Under the pieces are notes generated by a model. That model did not search any database, was not told the DNA's origin, and saw only the letters and a list, made by a program, of their open reading frames with translations. Below, piece by piece: positions 45,125-53,392 of a stretch of DNA of 62,902 nt. Where the stretch lies: assembly GCA_035710745.1 (NCBI GenBank), contig DASTCX010000015.1, forward strand, positions 1 through 62,902, read 5' to 3'. A program made the translations under genes and the position numbers. Every line of letters begins with the position of its first letter. Position 1 is the stretch's first letter. The stretch comes from Candidatus Eremiobacteraceae bacterium (GTDB taxonomy: Bacteria; Vulcanimicrobiota; Vulcanimicrobiia; Eremiobacterales; Eremiobacteraceae).

Positions 45125-45730
45125 ATGAGGAACCTCGATCGGACTTGGTTTGCGGTTCTCGTGATCTCGCAGCTCGTCGGATGCTCTCACGGCTCCACCG
45201 ACTATCGAGGGGGTTTCGCCGCGCAAGCGGGTGCCGCGGAGGCGACCACTTCGGAGCGTCCCCTCATCATCGCTGAAGCGGCAGGCGAGGTCCGTCATTG
45301 GCGACCATTGACCGGCATGCCGGTAAAGCGAACGCTCAGCTCATTCACTATTAAGATCGACGAGAAGAACGGAGGCTCGCCCGGTCTTTGGGTCGGAACC
45401 TCGAGCATGCCGGTCGGCGGAGCAATACGGCTGCACCGGCATCTCCACGAAGACGAGGTGTTGTACATCAGATCGGGCACCGCACACGTGCGGGTAGGCA
45501 GCCTTCAAGGCAATGCGGGTGCCGGAGCGCTGGTTTTCATTCCGAGAAATACGTGGGTGTCGGTGAATAACGTCGGCAAGACGCCAGTCTTCTTGTTGTT
45601 CGAATTCAACGCCCCCGGTTTTGATCGCTACATGCGATGCGAATCGGTACCGGCGGGCGAGCTCGTGATGCCGGTAGGCCCATCTGAAGACAAACGTTGT
45701 GCGCAGCTCGGAGATGTCGAGTATCGTTGA
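45125..45730 (+). CDS. Cupin-domain lipoprotein
   Basis: 201 residues. Signal peptide with lipobox (SQLVGCSHGS). The C-terminal half is a cupin beta-barrel: HRHLHEDEVLYIRSG (metal-binding histidines and glutamate of motif 1) and a second motif GALVFIPRNTWVSVNNVGK, missing its histidine. Likely periplasmic small-molecule binding or enzyme. GGAGG lies upstream. Confidence 0.78.
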   Translation: MRNLDRTWFAVLVISQLVGCSHGSTDYRGGFAAQAGAAEATTSERPLIIAEAAGEVRHWRPLTGMPVKRTLSSFTIKIDEKNGGSPGLWVGTSSMPVGGAIRLHRHLHEDEVLYIRSGTAHVRVGSLQGNAGAGALVFIPRNTWVSVNNVGKTPVFLLFEFNAPGFDRYMRCESVPAGELVMPVGPSEDKRCAQLGDVEYR

Positions 45731-45797
45731 GGTTTGTTCCGGCACTCGCGGGCATATTGGATTCAGCACGGCAGTCCGCCAAACTCCGCAATGGCGC

Positions 45798-45850
45798 AAA
45801 GCCCGTCAAATGGCGCGTTCCGTCGTTACGAGAGAAGTCTGGGGCTGGTG
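45798..45850 (+). pseudogene. Partial duplicate of tRNA-Sec upstream region and 5' end
   Basis: This segment matches 46990-47043, which holds the immediate upstream region and first 21 bases of tRNA-Sec (GAGAAGTCTGGGGCTGGTG shared). Only a few differences occur over about 53 bases. The duplicate stops in the D-arm and cannot form a tRNA. Confidence 0.75.
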
Positions 45851-45896
45851 CCGATCCAGCACAACGTCAGCGCCGATAAGACGGACAACCTCTCCG

Positions 45897-46085
45897 CTAA
45901 TGATCCTCGAGTAGCCGCTCTTTCGTGGTCGGGATCCGTTCGACGTCCTCGGGGTCGAAATTGTGATCCCTGAGATCGCCCTCGTGCAGGTAGCGCACGA
46001 CCACCGTCCTTATCTTCTGTTCGATTACTGTGCCCTCGAGCCGGAGCTTCGTGATATAGACCTTGTCGCCGCGTCGGTATTTCAT
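45897..46085 (-). CDS. Small KOW-like beta protein
   Basis: 62 residues. Sequence pattern KYRRGDKVYITKLRLEGTVIEQ with alternating charged and hydrophobic residues resembles KOW/SH3-like small barrels. Start overlaps the stop of the upstream 46082-46270 ORF (ATGA), suggesting an operon. Function unknown. Confidence 0.5.
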   Translation of the reverse strand: MKYRRGDKVYITKLRLEGTVIEQKIRTVVVRYLHEGDLRDHNFDPEDVERIPTTKERLLEDH

Positions 46086-46270
46086 GACGTTACGGCTCTT
46101 TCGTCGGCGACGAAGTCACCTTCGGTCCGGGTCCGCTTGCGGGTTTTTCGGATACCTTCAAGGCCGAAGCGGATGGGTCGCATTTTGATGTCATCTCCAC
46201 TGTGTATGGTCGCTAGAGTGAGGCTGCCCTCACGGAAGAAGCTATTCGGGCCCAGACGTTCCCGCCTCAA
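46082..46270 (-). CDS. Small hypothetical protein
   Basis: 62 residues, coupled to the KOW-like gene by an ATGA overlap. Basic, no recognised motif. A direct repeat shared with 46927-46980 lies upstream of it (46341-46395). Real existence is moderately supported by coupling and native composition. Confidence 0.4.
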   Translation of the reverse strand: MRRERLGPNSFFREGSLTLATIHSGDDIKMRPIRFGLEGIRKTRKRTRTEGDFVADERAVTS

Positions 46271-46340
46271 ACGCGCAAGCGCCTTCGAGCGATTGCGCTG
46301 CCGGCCACTGCTGTCTAATGCCGTCTAGTATCGCTGAGTG

Positions 46341-46395
46341 CATTAGCAATCCATTAGCAGAACGCCGATTCTCGGCCTTTTCGCGCTACTGCGGG
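46341..46395. repeat. Direct repeat, copy 1, upstream of small minus-strand genes
   Basis: Begins with a 19-base exact match CATTAGCAATCCATTAGCA to 46927-46945 and continues with about 80 percent identity through CCTTTTCG. Both copies lie just upstream of minus-strand genes (46270 and 46935), suggesting a duplicated promoter region. Confidence 0.7.
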
Positions 46396-46452
46396 GGAAG
46401 GCACGAATACCCAGCGCGAAACCGATTGGGAGTACCTCGCTTCCCTTCGCTG

Positions 46453-46935
46453 TTACCCACCAGGAACAGGGACTACCTCGCAGTCTTCCGAGTCGACAAC
46501 CGCATTCGTGTTGAGGACCGGCCAATACGCGTCCTTTGGGCCTTCGATAAAGATGGTAAGCCGGCGAGCCCACCCCTCGCGCATCCATCGAACGTCGGGG
46601 ACCTGAGCAGCTGACGGCAACGAGGCGAAGCGAGAATACGTCTTCGCGAGGCGCAGCCGCGCTGGCGTACTTGGCGACGCGAAGAGCTCGATCTCACGGC
46701 GGCTCTCCGGGGAGACGTGCTGTGCGTCGAACGCCTCGTTTGTCGCCGGAAACATCTCGTCATAGATCCAGCATGTCGACGGAGAAGGCTCTGGGCTGGG
46801 TGATGGAGTGTTTGACGCGCTTGCGCTCTGGTGCCCACACCCCGCAGCGAAGACGGCGATCAGGAGCGCCCAAATGGTCGGCAGCCATGTCGATTTGGTT
46901 CTTGTGCCGCTTGGTATCGCCAATAGCATTAGCAA
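46453..46935 (-). CDS. Lipoprotein of unknown function
   Basis: 160 residues. Lipobox VFAAGCGHQ and a PSPSPEPSPS linker, then a soluble domain (about residues 54-150) without a known motif, containing a Cys pair. Surface or periplasmic location. Upstream region is shared with the previous small operon through the direct repeat. Frame intact. Confidence 0.6.
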   Translation of the reverse strand: MLMLLAIPSGTRTKSTWLPTIWALLIAVFAAGCGHQSASASNTPSPSPEPSPSTCWIYDEMFPATNEAFDAQHVSPESRREIELFASPSTPARLRLAKTYSRFASLPSAAQVPDVRWMREGWARRLTIFIEGPKDAYWPVLNTNAVVDSEDCEVVPVPGG

Positions 46936-46980
46936 TCCATTAGCAAGTCGCCATTTCCCAGCCTTTTCGTCGACTCACGG
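46927..46980. repeat. Direct repeat, copy 2, leading into tRNA-Sec upstream region
   Basis: CATTAGCAATCCATTAGCA plus about 35 further bases similar to 46341-46395. The lipoprotein start at 46935 and the tRNA-Sec upstream region flank it. Confidence 0.7.
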
Positions 46981-47022
46981 GATTCGCGGAAAGCCCCGTC
47001 AAATGGCGCGTTCCGCGTTTAC

Positions 47023-47116
47023 GGGAGAAGTCTGGGGCTGGTGCTCCTGCTGGTCTTCAAAACCAGTTGGTCTTCGCAAGGGGACTGGTAGGTTCGATTC
47101 CTATCTTCTCCCGCCA
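47023..47116 (+). tRNA. selC: tRNA-Sec (anticodon TCA)
   Basis: 94 bases. An 8-bp acceptor stem GGGAGAAG / CTTCTCCC, discriminator G and encoded CCA. Anticodon stem CTGGT / ACCAG holds loop CTTCAAA with anticodon TCA, reading UGA. A long variable arm follows (GTCTT...GGGGAC region) and the T-arm GTAGG-TTCGATT-CCTAT. The extended acceptor and long variable arm distinguish it from serine tRNAs. It fits selA and selB in the window. The GNAT gene on the other strand overlaps its 3' end by 16 bases. Confidence 0.96.
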
Positions 47117-47625
47117 CGTTTGGCAATCCAATCGCGCTTCAGGATCGCCATCCATACAAGGTCGCGCCACGAGCCTTCGTGATGGATATAGCGTCGCAGC
47201 AGAGCCTCGCGTGTGAAACCGCACTTCTCATAGACATGAATCGCGGCCGCGTTGTCCGGATAGGCGCCGAGCTCGACACGGTGCGTTCCCAGCGTGACGA
47301 ACGCGACCTCGCACATCTTCTCGACGGCAAAAGTACCCGCTCCGCGTCCGCGCTCTTCGGGATCAAAAATCGCGATCGCGAGTTCGAGTCCGGCGTACTG
47401 CGGCTTCCATAGCCGGCACGTGCCGATGACCCGCTCTCCTCGCATGATCGCGTAGCGACGCATCCCTTTAGGATTTATCGCCGACATCGGACGTGGAAGA
47501 TGCCAGCGCGTCGACGGCGCCGCCGCGCCTGAATTGAACCCGTCTTGCAGGGCCGCGGCATGCTTGGATCCCGGGTGCTCGAGGCGGACGCCGTCCGGGC
47601 CCCCCGTCAGTGTCACTCTAGCCAC
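47101..47625 (-). CDS. GNAT N-acetyltransferase (RimJ-like)
   Basis: 174 residues, GTG start at 47625. Acetyl-CoA binding motif in EERGRGAGTFAVEKM (R/Q-x-x-G-x-G/A) and C-terminal YPDNAAAIHVYEKCGFTREALLRRY, as in spermidine/protein acetyltransferases of the RimJ/RimL type. Target unknown. Its start overlaps the stop of the second GNAT gene by 8 bases. The 3' end overlaps tRNA-Sec on the opposite strand. Confidence 0.85.
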   Translation of the reverse strand: MARVTLTGGPDGVRLEHPGSKHAAALQDGFNSGAAAPSTRWHLPRPMSAINPKGMRRYAIMRGERVIGTCRLWKPQYAGLELAIAIFDPEERGRGAGTFAVEKMCEVAFVTLGTHRVELGAYPDNAAAIHVYEKCGFTREALLRRYIHHEGSWRDLVWMAILKRDWIAKRGGRR

Positions 47626-48073
47626 CGACGAGCACGCTCATGATGACGGCATCGCGATACGCATTGCTCTCGAGAAGCACTTCGCGGAGCACGCCTTCTT
47701 GCTGGAATCCCGCTTTGCGATGCGCGCTTATCGAACTCGATGCTGCCGCGTCGACGAGCGCCTCGATCCGCTGGACCGGCATGGCGTGGGGCAACCCGCG
47801 GCAGATCACGCGAAGCGCGTCGGCGGCAGACCCGTCAGCGTAGCGGACGTCATCGACGAAGCCGATCGCGACCGCCGCATGCGGCCCGTCGACGAGCACG
47901 CCGAGAACGCCGAGGTCGACCCCGTCGAGCGCCTGGATGACGAACCCCCACGCTTGCGGATCGATCGCGAGCCGGCACCGCTTGAAGAACGGCACATCCT
48001 CGGCCTCGAGCGCGCGCAGGCGCGTCTTCTTGCCGACGAGCCACGTCGGCGCCAACATGACGTACCTTTTCAT
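47618..48073 (-). CDS. GNAT-like acetyltransferase
   Basis: 151 residues with the same GNAT fold: variable N-terminus KKTRLRALEAEDVPFF, and C-terminal ISAHRKAGFQQEGVLRE. The acetyl-CoA loop is less canonical than in the partner gene. The pair is translationally coupled and may act together or be paralogous. Start ATG 48073. Confidence 0.75.
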   Translation of the reverse strand: MKRYVMLAPTWLVGKKTRLRALEAEDVPFFKRCRLAIDPQAWGFVIQALDGVDLGVLGVLVDGPHAAVAIGFVDDVRYADGSAADALRVICRGLPHAMPVQRIEALVDAAASSSISAHRKAGFQQEGVLREVLLESNAYRDAVIMSVLVGG

Positions 48074-48109
48074 AGAGCGTCCGAACGCTCTCCATCGAAC
48101 TCGTCGCTC

Positions 48110-49597
48110 ATGCTCATCGCCCTCGTCGCGGCGCTTCTCGCGAACACGGCGTCACCCACGCCGACGATCGCCGAACTCGCGAAACTCCATCGCCAGGCGA
48201 TGGGGCCAATGCCGGCGTCGACCGCGCGTTGGACGGGATCGATCACGCGCGGCGATGTCGTCCAGCCGTTCACGGTCAACGCGGATTCAACCGGCCGCTA
48301 TCGCGGCTCCTGGCAGACCGCTCTCGGCTCGACGCTCGTCGGCTCCGATGGCACTGTCGATTGGACGCAAGATGAGTCGGGCGCGGTCGAGTCGCAGCCG
48401 TCGAACCATAGCTTCTCGCTCGGCTACGAAATCGCGCGTCTCGATGCCTACGATTTCTCCGATAAGCACGCGACCGTCAGCGGTCCGTCGGCGCTCGACG
48501 ATCGTCAAGTCTACGCGTTGAAGATCGCCGATCCAGACAATCCGATGACGCTCTACATCGACGCGAAGACGTATCTAGTCGACGGCGCCGATACGTCCAA
48601 CTCGACGATCCGCTACCGGACGCACAAGCGCTTCAACGGGTTCGAGGTGCCGACGCAGATCGATGATACGTCGGGCGATCAGACGACGACGCGCACGATC
48701 GACAGCGTCACCTTCGGCGTCGACGTCGCGCGTCTGTTCGCGCCGCCTGCTTCGCGCGAACCTGCGTTCCCAAAGGGGTCGACCGACGTCTCGCTCACGT
48801 TCGACGATCGACTTCCGCCGTTCATCCTTATCCCCGTGTCGATCGACGGCAAGACCGTCCACATGCTTATCGACTCGGGAAGCTCGACGTCGGTCATCGA
48901 CGCCGATGTGGCAAAGCGACTCGGCCTGCCGACAGCCGGCGTCGCACAGATAGAAGGCGCGAACCTCATCACCGGCACGTACGCGCGTGCCGATACGCTT
49001 GACGTCGGCGGTATTGAATTCGATCCATTCATCTTAGAAGCCGTGCCGCTCGACCTTCCGCAGCCGCTCAAGCGCGACGGCATCGACGGCGTCCTCGGCT
49101 ACGATTTCCTCGAGCATGTCGTCGCTCGGATCGCGTACTATCCGCGCGAACTCCAGCTCATCCAACCGTCCGCGTTCACGTACAGCGGCACGGGCGCAGT
49201 CATGAGCATCGACCTCACTCGTCGGGTGCCGACCGTGACGGCGGCGATGAGCGGCAACGACAGCGCGACCTTCACCGTCGATACGGGCACCGATCAAGGC
49301 CTCGTGCTCTACGACACCTTTGCGAATTCGCACCCGAAGGATTTCACGCACTCGCTCGACATCCACCCGAACGAGTCGGCAGGCGTCGGCGGAGAAGTGG
49401 CGGCACGGTCTGTCCTCGTCGTCCAGATAAGTCTCGGTCAGTTCACCGTGAACGACGTGCAGGCCATGGTTCTCCTCAGATCCACTGGCGCGTTCGCGCC
49501 CGGTCTGTCGGATGGCTTGCTGGGCGGAGGTCTCCTCCAAGCGTTCCGCGCGGTGTTCCTCGACTACCGCGGGAAGCGGTTGATCCTGGAGAAATGA
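48110..49597 (+). CDS. Exported two-lobed retropepsin-like aspartyl protease
   Basis: 495 residues from ATG 48110, signal-like N-terminus (MLIALVAALLANTA). The N-terminal 200 residues are a LolA-like beta domain; then two retropepsin-like lobes. Active-site candidates are DSGSS in HMLIDSGSSTSVID and DTGTD in FTVDTGTDQGLVL, one per lobe, so a single chain may carry both catalytic aspartates as in pepsin. It ends FLDYRGKRLILEK, as in other COG3577-like bacterial proteases. Likely acts outside the cytoplasm. Confidence 0.8.
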   Translation: MLIALVAALLANTASPTPTIAELAKLHRQAMGPMPASTARWTGSITRGDVVQPFTVNADSTGRYRGSWQTALGSTLVGSDGTVDWTQDESGAVESQPSNHSFSLGYEIARLDAYDFSDKHATVSGPSALDDRQVYALKIADPDNPMTLYIDAKTYLVDGADTSNSTIRYRTHKRFNGFEVPTQIDDTSGDQTTTRTIDSVTFGVDVARLFAPPASREPAFPKGSTDVSLTFDDRLPPFILIPVSIDGKTVHMLIDSGSSTSVIDADVAKRLGLPTAGVAQIEGANLITGTYARADTLDVGGIEFDPFILEAVPLDLPQPLKRDGIDGVLGYDFLEHVVARIAYYPRELQLIQPSAFTYSGTGAVMSIDLTRRVPTVTAAMSGNDSATFTVDTGTDQGLVLYDTFANSHPKDFTHSLDIHPNESAGVGGEVAARSVLVVQISLGQFTVNDVQAMVLLRSTGAFAPGLSDGLLGGGLLQAFRAVFLDYRGKRLILEK

Positions 49598-49610
49598 GGC
49601 AAGGCCGCGA

Positions 49611-49633
49611 CGGTCGACCGTAACGGTCGACCG
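49611..49633. repeat. GCGGTCGA palindromic element
   Basis: CGGTCGACCGT / ACGGTCGACCG with a single A loop. The inner arms (CCGT/ACGG) differ from the copies with GAGCT arms but still pair. Confidence 0.85.
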
Positions 49634-49654
49634 CTCCATCGTCTTCTAAAAGCG

Positions 49655-50002
49655 TTACGTCCTATTGGAGCGGGCTTCGAAGAATTCGCCCAGCCGATCG
49701 AGCTCTTCGTCCGTCAGCGAGACGAACACGACGCCGAATTCGCCGAGATCGCTCGAATGGACAAGCGATGCTTCGATCCGCATCGACATGTCGGCGGCGA
49801 TCGGCAAGTCGATGAACAACCGGCTTCCCGCCGCTAGACGCTCGTCGAGCAATAAGAGCACGCCGCCAAGGCTGATGTTGTCGACGGTCGCAGCGAACGC
49901 GCGACCGGTGACCGCGTCGTACACGGTCACCGGCATCGATATGTTGAAACGAGGGGCTCGCCGCCGGTCGTCGGTGGGCGGCGTCGCGAAATCCGGGGCC
50001 AT
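49655..50002 (-). CDS. PilZ-domain protein (c-di-GMP effector)
   Basis: 115 residues. The two c-di-GMP contact motifs are present: RRAPR (RxxxR) near residue 14 and DNISLGG (D/NxSxxG) about residue 40. The fold is a single PilZ barrel with C-terminal helix. It is a good candidate effector for the GGDEF-EAL protein in this window. Directly follows the Tim44-like gene. Confidence 0.88.
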   Translation of the reverse strand: MAPDFATPPTDDRRRAPRFNISMPVTVYDAVTGRAFAATVDNISLGGVLLLLDERLAAGSRLFIDLPIAADMSMRIEASLVHSSDLGEFGVVFVSLTDEELDRLGEFFEARSNRT

Positions 50003-50953
50003 CTACGGTTGCTCGATCGTGTCGACGACCCAATCCGACGATGTCGAATGGGCGAACGCGCCGCAGTAGTCGCAGCGGCCATTCGTCAACTTGAGCGGCG
50101 CGCCGCACGATTGACAGGTCGTCGCAAGCGTCGTGTCGCCGGCCGACGAATGCACGCCCGCTTTCCTGATGAAGGTCCAGAACTCGGTGAACGTCTGGCG
50201 GAATTGGTTGCCGCTGACGACTTGGCGCGTGTTCTCGTCGACCGTGTAGTCCGTCATGCTCGCGGTGAACGCGACGACGATCGAGTCGTAGGCGTTGCCG
50301 GCACTCGCGCTCATGATGTGCGCGTTGCCGATGACGATGTTCTCGAGGACGTCGACTTGATGATTCGCGATCAGCTGATCCGTCTGCATCTTGTGGCGCT
50401 CGTACAGCGCATCGCTCATGCACTCGCGCGCGAGGTCCTGATTGCGGGCGGCCCATGCCTGCTGGACCTTGAAGAACGACGTCTGCGCGCGATCGAGAAA
50501 GGCGCGCTCGTCGAAATTCGGATCTTTCGCCTTGATCGCAGCGATGCCGTCTTTCGCATCTGCTTCGTCGAAATGGCGCGAGGGGATCGCGGGCGCTTCG
50601 GTCGGCGCCCAGCCTGGCTGCGGTGGATCTGATTCCATGATATCGCCGACGAGCGTCGTGCCGCCGCCGAACCCGCCGCGCATGCCGCGCGCACCGCGCC
50701 GCATCTGTCGGAACACGTAGAGCACGACGAATAGCGCGATGAGGCCGCCCCAGCTGCCGTGTGTGAAGAACAGCAGCGGCACGAGGCCCCACAGCCCGTC
50801 ACCGCCATCGCCGCCAAAATCGCCTCCGCCACCACCGCCGCCGTAGCTTTGACCGCCGCCGGCGCGCGCCAACGCGATGGCAGGCGCGATCAAAAACGGC
50901 AGCGCGATGAACGCGGCCTGCGATCTGATGTAGAGACGTGTCGGGTGCTTCAT
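50003..50953 (-). CDS. Tim44-like membrane protein with zinc ribbon
   Basis: 316 residues from ATG 50953. Signal/TM region, glycine-rich stretch (GGGQSYGGGGGGG), a TM (LIALFVVLYVFRQM), then a Tim44/TIM44-like lipid-binding domain (FFKVQQAWAARNQDLARECM..., with QFRQTFTEFWTF) and a C-terminal zinc ribbon CQSCGAPLKLTNGRCDYCG. Similar bacterial proteins are of unknown role in membrane biogenesis. Adjacent to the PilZ gene. Confidence 0.8.
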   Translation of the reverse strand: MKHPTRLYIRSQAAFIALPFLIAPAIALARAGGGQSYGGGGGGGDFGGDGGDGLWGLVPLLFFTHGSWGGLIALFVVLYVFRQMRRGARGMRGGFGGGTTLVGDIMESDPPQPGWAPTEAPAIPSRHFDEADAKDGIAAIKAKDPNFDERAFLDRAQTSFFKVQQAWAARNQDLARECMSDALYERHKMQTDQLIANHQVDVLENIVIGNAHIMSASAGNAYDSIVVAFTASMTDYTVDENTRQVVSGNQFRQTFTEFWTFIRKAGVHSSAGDTTLATTCQSCGAPLKLTNGRCDYCGAFAHSTSSDWVVDTIEQP

Positions 50954-50981
50954 GCTCCAGTTTCTCACGCGCGACTTCGCG

Positions 50982-51884
50982 TCAGTGGCGTTTCCTACCG
51001 CCCTTCGCGCCGGAAAGTTCCGCCTTAACACGCTTTGACGGCGCGGCCGTCCCGCTGCCCGCGAAGCGCCGAATCGCTGCGACATTCTTCTTGTCGTGTG
51101 AGGATTCGGGCGTCTCACAAATGGCCGCCACGTGTTGGAAACCGGGCGCCGTGAGGATCGCCTTGAAACCGGAGGGCCCGATATTCCCTTCGCCGATGTG
51201 CCAGTGAAGGTCGCGTTTCGCCCCGAGCTCGACGCGCGTGTCGTTCGTATGCAATGCGCGAACGCGCTTGAGGCCGATGTGTTTCTTCACCTCGCGCACG
51301 AACGCATCGACACCTTTTTGCGACGCGATGTCGTAGCCGCTCGCCCACGAGTGAGCTGTGTCGAGACACACGCCGACGCGCGGCGATCCGACCGCGCGCA
51401 ATATCTCGCCTAGCTCATCGATGCGTCCGCCGCATGCGTTACCCGCACCGGCCGAATTCTCCAACAATAACATCGGGCCGGCTGATGCGCTCGCGATGAG
51501 CGTCTTGAGCGTCGCGACAACGCGCTCGAAACCGGCCTCGCGGTCTTCGGTACCGTAGCTGCCGAGGTGCGTGTTGACGTACTCGATGCCTGCGCGCGAC
51601 GCGAGCTCGAGGTCGTGAGCGACGAGGATCGTGCTCAACCGCTGCAATTCTTTTTTCGACGTGACGAGGTTGACCAGGTACGACGTGTGTATGACGGTCG
51701 GTTTGATGTCGTGCTTCTTGCGAAGCGCTTTGAACTCGTCCCATGCGGCGGCGTCGTACGGCGTACGCCGAAACGCACGCGGGTTGCCGGCGAAGATCTG
51801 GATCGTGTCGCAACCTTTCTCGAGCGCCTCGGCGACGGTCGCTTTGAAGCCCTTGCCGATGCCGACGTGTACGCCGAATCTCAT
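50982..51884 (-). CDS. nfo: Deoxyribonuclease IV (endonuclease IV)
   Basis: 300 residues. AP endonuclease with the xylose-isomerase-like barrel: FGVHVGIGKGF, HTSYLVN, LENSAG, GVCLDTAHSWASGYD and ALHTNDTRVELGAKRDLHWHIGEGNIG. These carry the zinc-binding His/Glu/Asp residues. Acts in base excision repair. Start ATG 51884 overlaps the methyltransferase stop as ATGA. Confidence 0.93.
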   Translation of the reverse strand: MRFGVHVGIGKGFKATVAEALEKGCDTIQIFAGNPRAFRRTPYDAAAWDEFKALRKKHDIKPTVIHTSYLVNLVTSKKELQRLSTILVAHDLELASRAGIEYVNTHLGSYGTEDREAGFERVVATLKTLIASASAGPMLLLENSAGAGNACGGRIDELGEILRAVGSPRVGVCLDTAHSWASGYDIASQKGVDAFVREVKKHIGLKRVRALHTNDTRVELGAKRDLHWHIGEGNIGPSGFKAILTAPGFQHVAAICETPESSHDKKNVAAIRRFAGSGTAAPSKRVKAELSGAKGGRKRH

Positions 51885-52651
51885 GCGCGGCGCTTTCTGC
51901 GACCGAGGTATAGATACTCTTTCCCTTTGACGGAGAACGCGCCGGTCGGTGCCCCGTGTTCGAGCAACTTTCGCAAAGCCGCGAGATACGCTGGCCGCCT
52001 CTCGCCGAGCGCGATGCGAAGCGTTTCGCGCGAACTCTCGTAGCCGACGAACGAGTCGATCGTGAACGGCAACGTGGTCTCGGACTCGCGCCGCTCTCGA
52101 TCGACGAGCCCGCACCCTTTCCACCACTCGCGCAAACTGGCCGACGAAGCGGTCCAAACGACGTTCGGATCCTGACCGGACCACGACCGCTCGAGGTCGT
52201 CCGCCGCCTTCACGAACGGATCCGAGGCATCGTAGTGCTTCCAATATTGCGCGTGGGCGCCGCCAGGCACGAGCACGCGTGCGATTTCGCTGAGCACCCG
52301 AGGTCCGTCAAACCAATGGAATGCTTGCCCGCACGTCACGAGCGCGAAGGACGCGTCAGAGAACGGCAGCGCTTCGGCGCGGCCTTCGTAGAACGTCGCG
52401 CCGGACAAGCCGGCGTGTCTCGCGACGTCGAGCATGTTCGGAGCGATGTCGATGCCGGTGACCGCGACGCCGCGAGCGACAAGGCCGCGCGTCGAAAGCC
52501 CCGTGCCGCAGGCGAGATCGAGCGCGCGCCGCTCGTGCAAAGGTCCGGCGTACGCGAGGATCGCGTCGAACAGCGCATCGGAATACGACGTCCGATAGCG
52601 TTCGTATTCGGCCGCGAGCGTGTCGAAGTCGGACCGGTACTGCAGTGTCAA
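51881..52651 (-). CDS. Class I SAM-dependent methyltransferase
   Basis: 256 residues. SAM-binding motif I LDLACGTGLSTRGL, motif II (VTGIDIAPNMLDVA) and EALPFSDASFALVTCGQAFHWF, as in UbiE/BioC-type methyltransferases. Substrate unknown. Coupled to nfo. A palindromic element precedes it. Confidence 0.85.
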   Translation of the reverse strand: MTLQYRSDFDTLAAEYERYRTSYSDALFDAILAYAGPLHERRALDLACGTGLSTRGLVARGVAVTGIDIAPNMLDVARHAGLSGATFYEGRAEALPFSDASFALVTCGQAFHWFDGPRVLSEIARVLVPGGAHAQYWKHYDASDPFVKAADDLERSWSGQDPNVVWTASSASLREWWKGCGLVDRERRESETTLPFTIDSFVGYESSRETLRIALGERRPAYLAALRKLLEHGAPTGAFSVKGKEYLYLGRRKRRA

Positions 52652-52667
52652 AGGGGTCCTCGATCTT

Positions 52668-52689
52668 CGGTCGAGCTAAGGCTCGACCG
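52668..52689. repeat. GCGGTCGA palindromic element
   Basis: CGGTCGAGCT ... GGCTCGACCG; one inner position is a G-T pair in RNA. Lies between scpB and the methyltransferase. Confidence 0.8.
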
Positions 52690-52708
52690 CTACAAAGTGA
52701 GCGCTTGG

Positions 52709-53392
52709 CTAGGCGGGTTCGCGCATCGTGCGCTCGAGCTCGTCGGAGACGCTGTGCGTCAGCTTCGCATCGCCGTGCGCCGCGATCTCGTCTTCGTGAC
52801 CCTCGACCGATTCGTGTATCTGATCCATCGCGGCCATCCGTCCTTCGCCCAGCGGCAGGGCGATGACGCGCCCCTCGACACGTTTGGGCGCGCCTTCGGG
52901 AGGCGGCGGCAGCTCGTCGAGCGAGCGCAGACCGAACGCTTCGAGGAAGTACTCGGTCGTGCCGTAGATGATCGGCCGCCCGACGACCTCCTTGCGGCCG
53001 AGCTCTTTGACGAATCGGCGCTGCTCGAGCGTCATCATGACGCCGTCGACGTTGACGCCGCGGATGCTCTCGATCTCCGCCCGCGTCACCGGCTGCAGGT
53101 ACGCGACGATCGCGAGCGTCTCCATCGACGCGGGCGACATATGCGTCTTCGGCGGCAACAGGAAGCGCTCGATGTCGTCGCGGCAATCGGGATTGCTCGT
53201 GAGCCTAAAGCCGCCGCCGACTTCGCGCAACGCGAGCCCGCTATCGGCGCGCGCCTTCCGCAACTGCTCGATCGCGTCGCGGATCTCGGGCGCTTCGGCG
53301 CCGGTGACGGCGCATAGGTCTTTTTCGCTCACCGGTTCCGACGCGACGAAGAGGATCGACTCGACGCGGCTACGCAGAGTGGGCGAGGCCAC
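52709..53392 (-). CDS. scpB: Segregation and condensation protein ScpB
   Basis: 227 residues, GTG start at 53392 with AAGGGAG upstream. ScpB is a winged-helix partner of ScpA in the SMC-ScpAB condensin. Signature stretches are VESILFVASEPVS, LAIVAYLQPVTRAEIESIRGV and GRPIIYGTTEYFLEAFGL. A C-terminal extension of about 60 residues is less conserved. Overlaps the scpA end by 23 bases. Confidence 0.93.
   Translation of the reverse strand: MASPTLRSRVESILFVASEPVSEKDLCAVTGAEAPEIRDAIEQLRKARADSGLALREVGGGFRLTSNPDCRDDIERFLLPPKTHMSPASMETLAIVAYLQPVTRAEIESIRGVNVDGVMMTLEQRRFVKELGRKEVVGRPIIYGTTEYFLEAFGLRSLDELPPPPEGAPKRVEGRVIALPLGEGRMAAMDQIHESVEGHEDEIAAHGDAKLTHSVSDELERTMREPA

Noticed and set aside
45734-45973. 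Read-through of the cupin gene UGA as a selenocysteine codon
   Set aside because: Sequence after the stop is not cupin-like and overlaps the tRNA-Sec duplicate; no reason for selenocysteine at the C-terminus.
46318-46614. 98-residue plus-strand frame
   Set aside because: Antisense to the lipoprotein gene and crosses the direct repeat; no coding signals.
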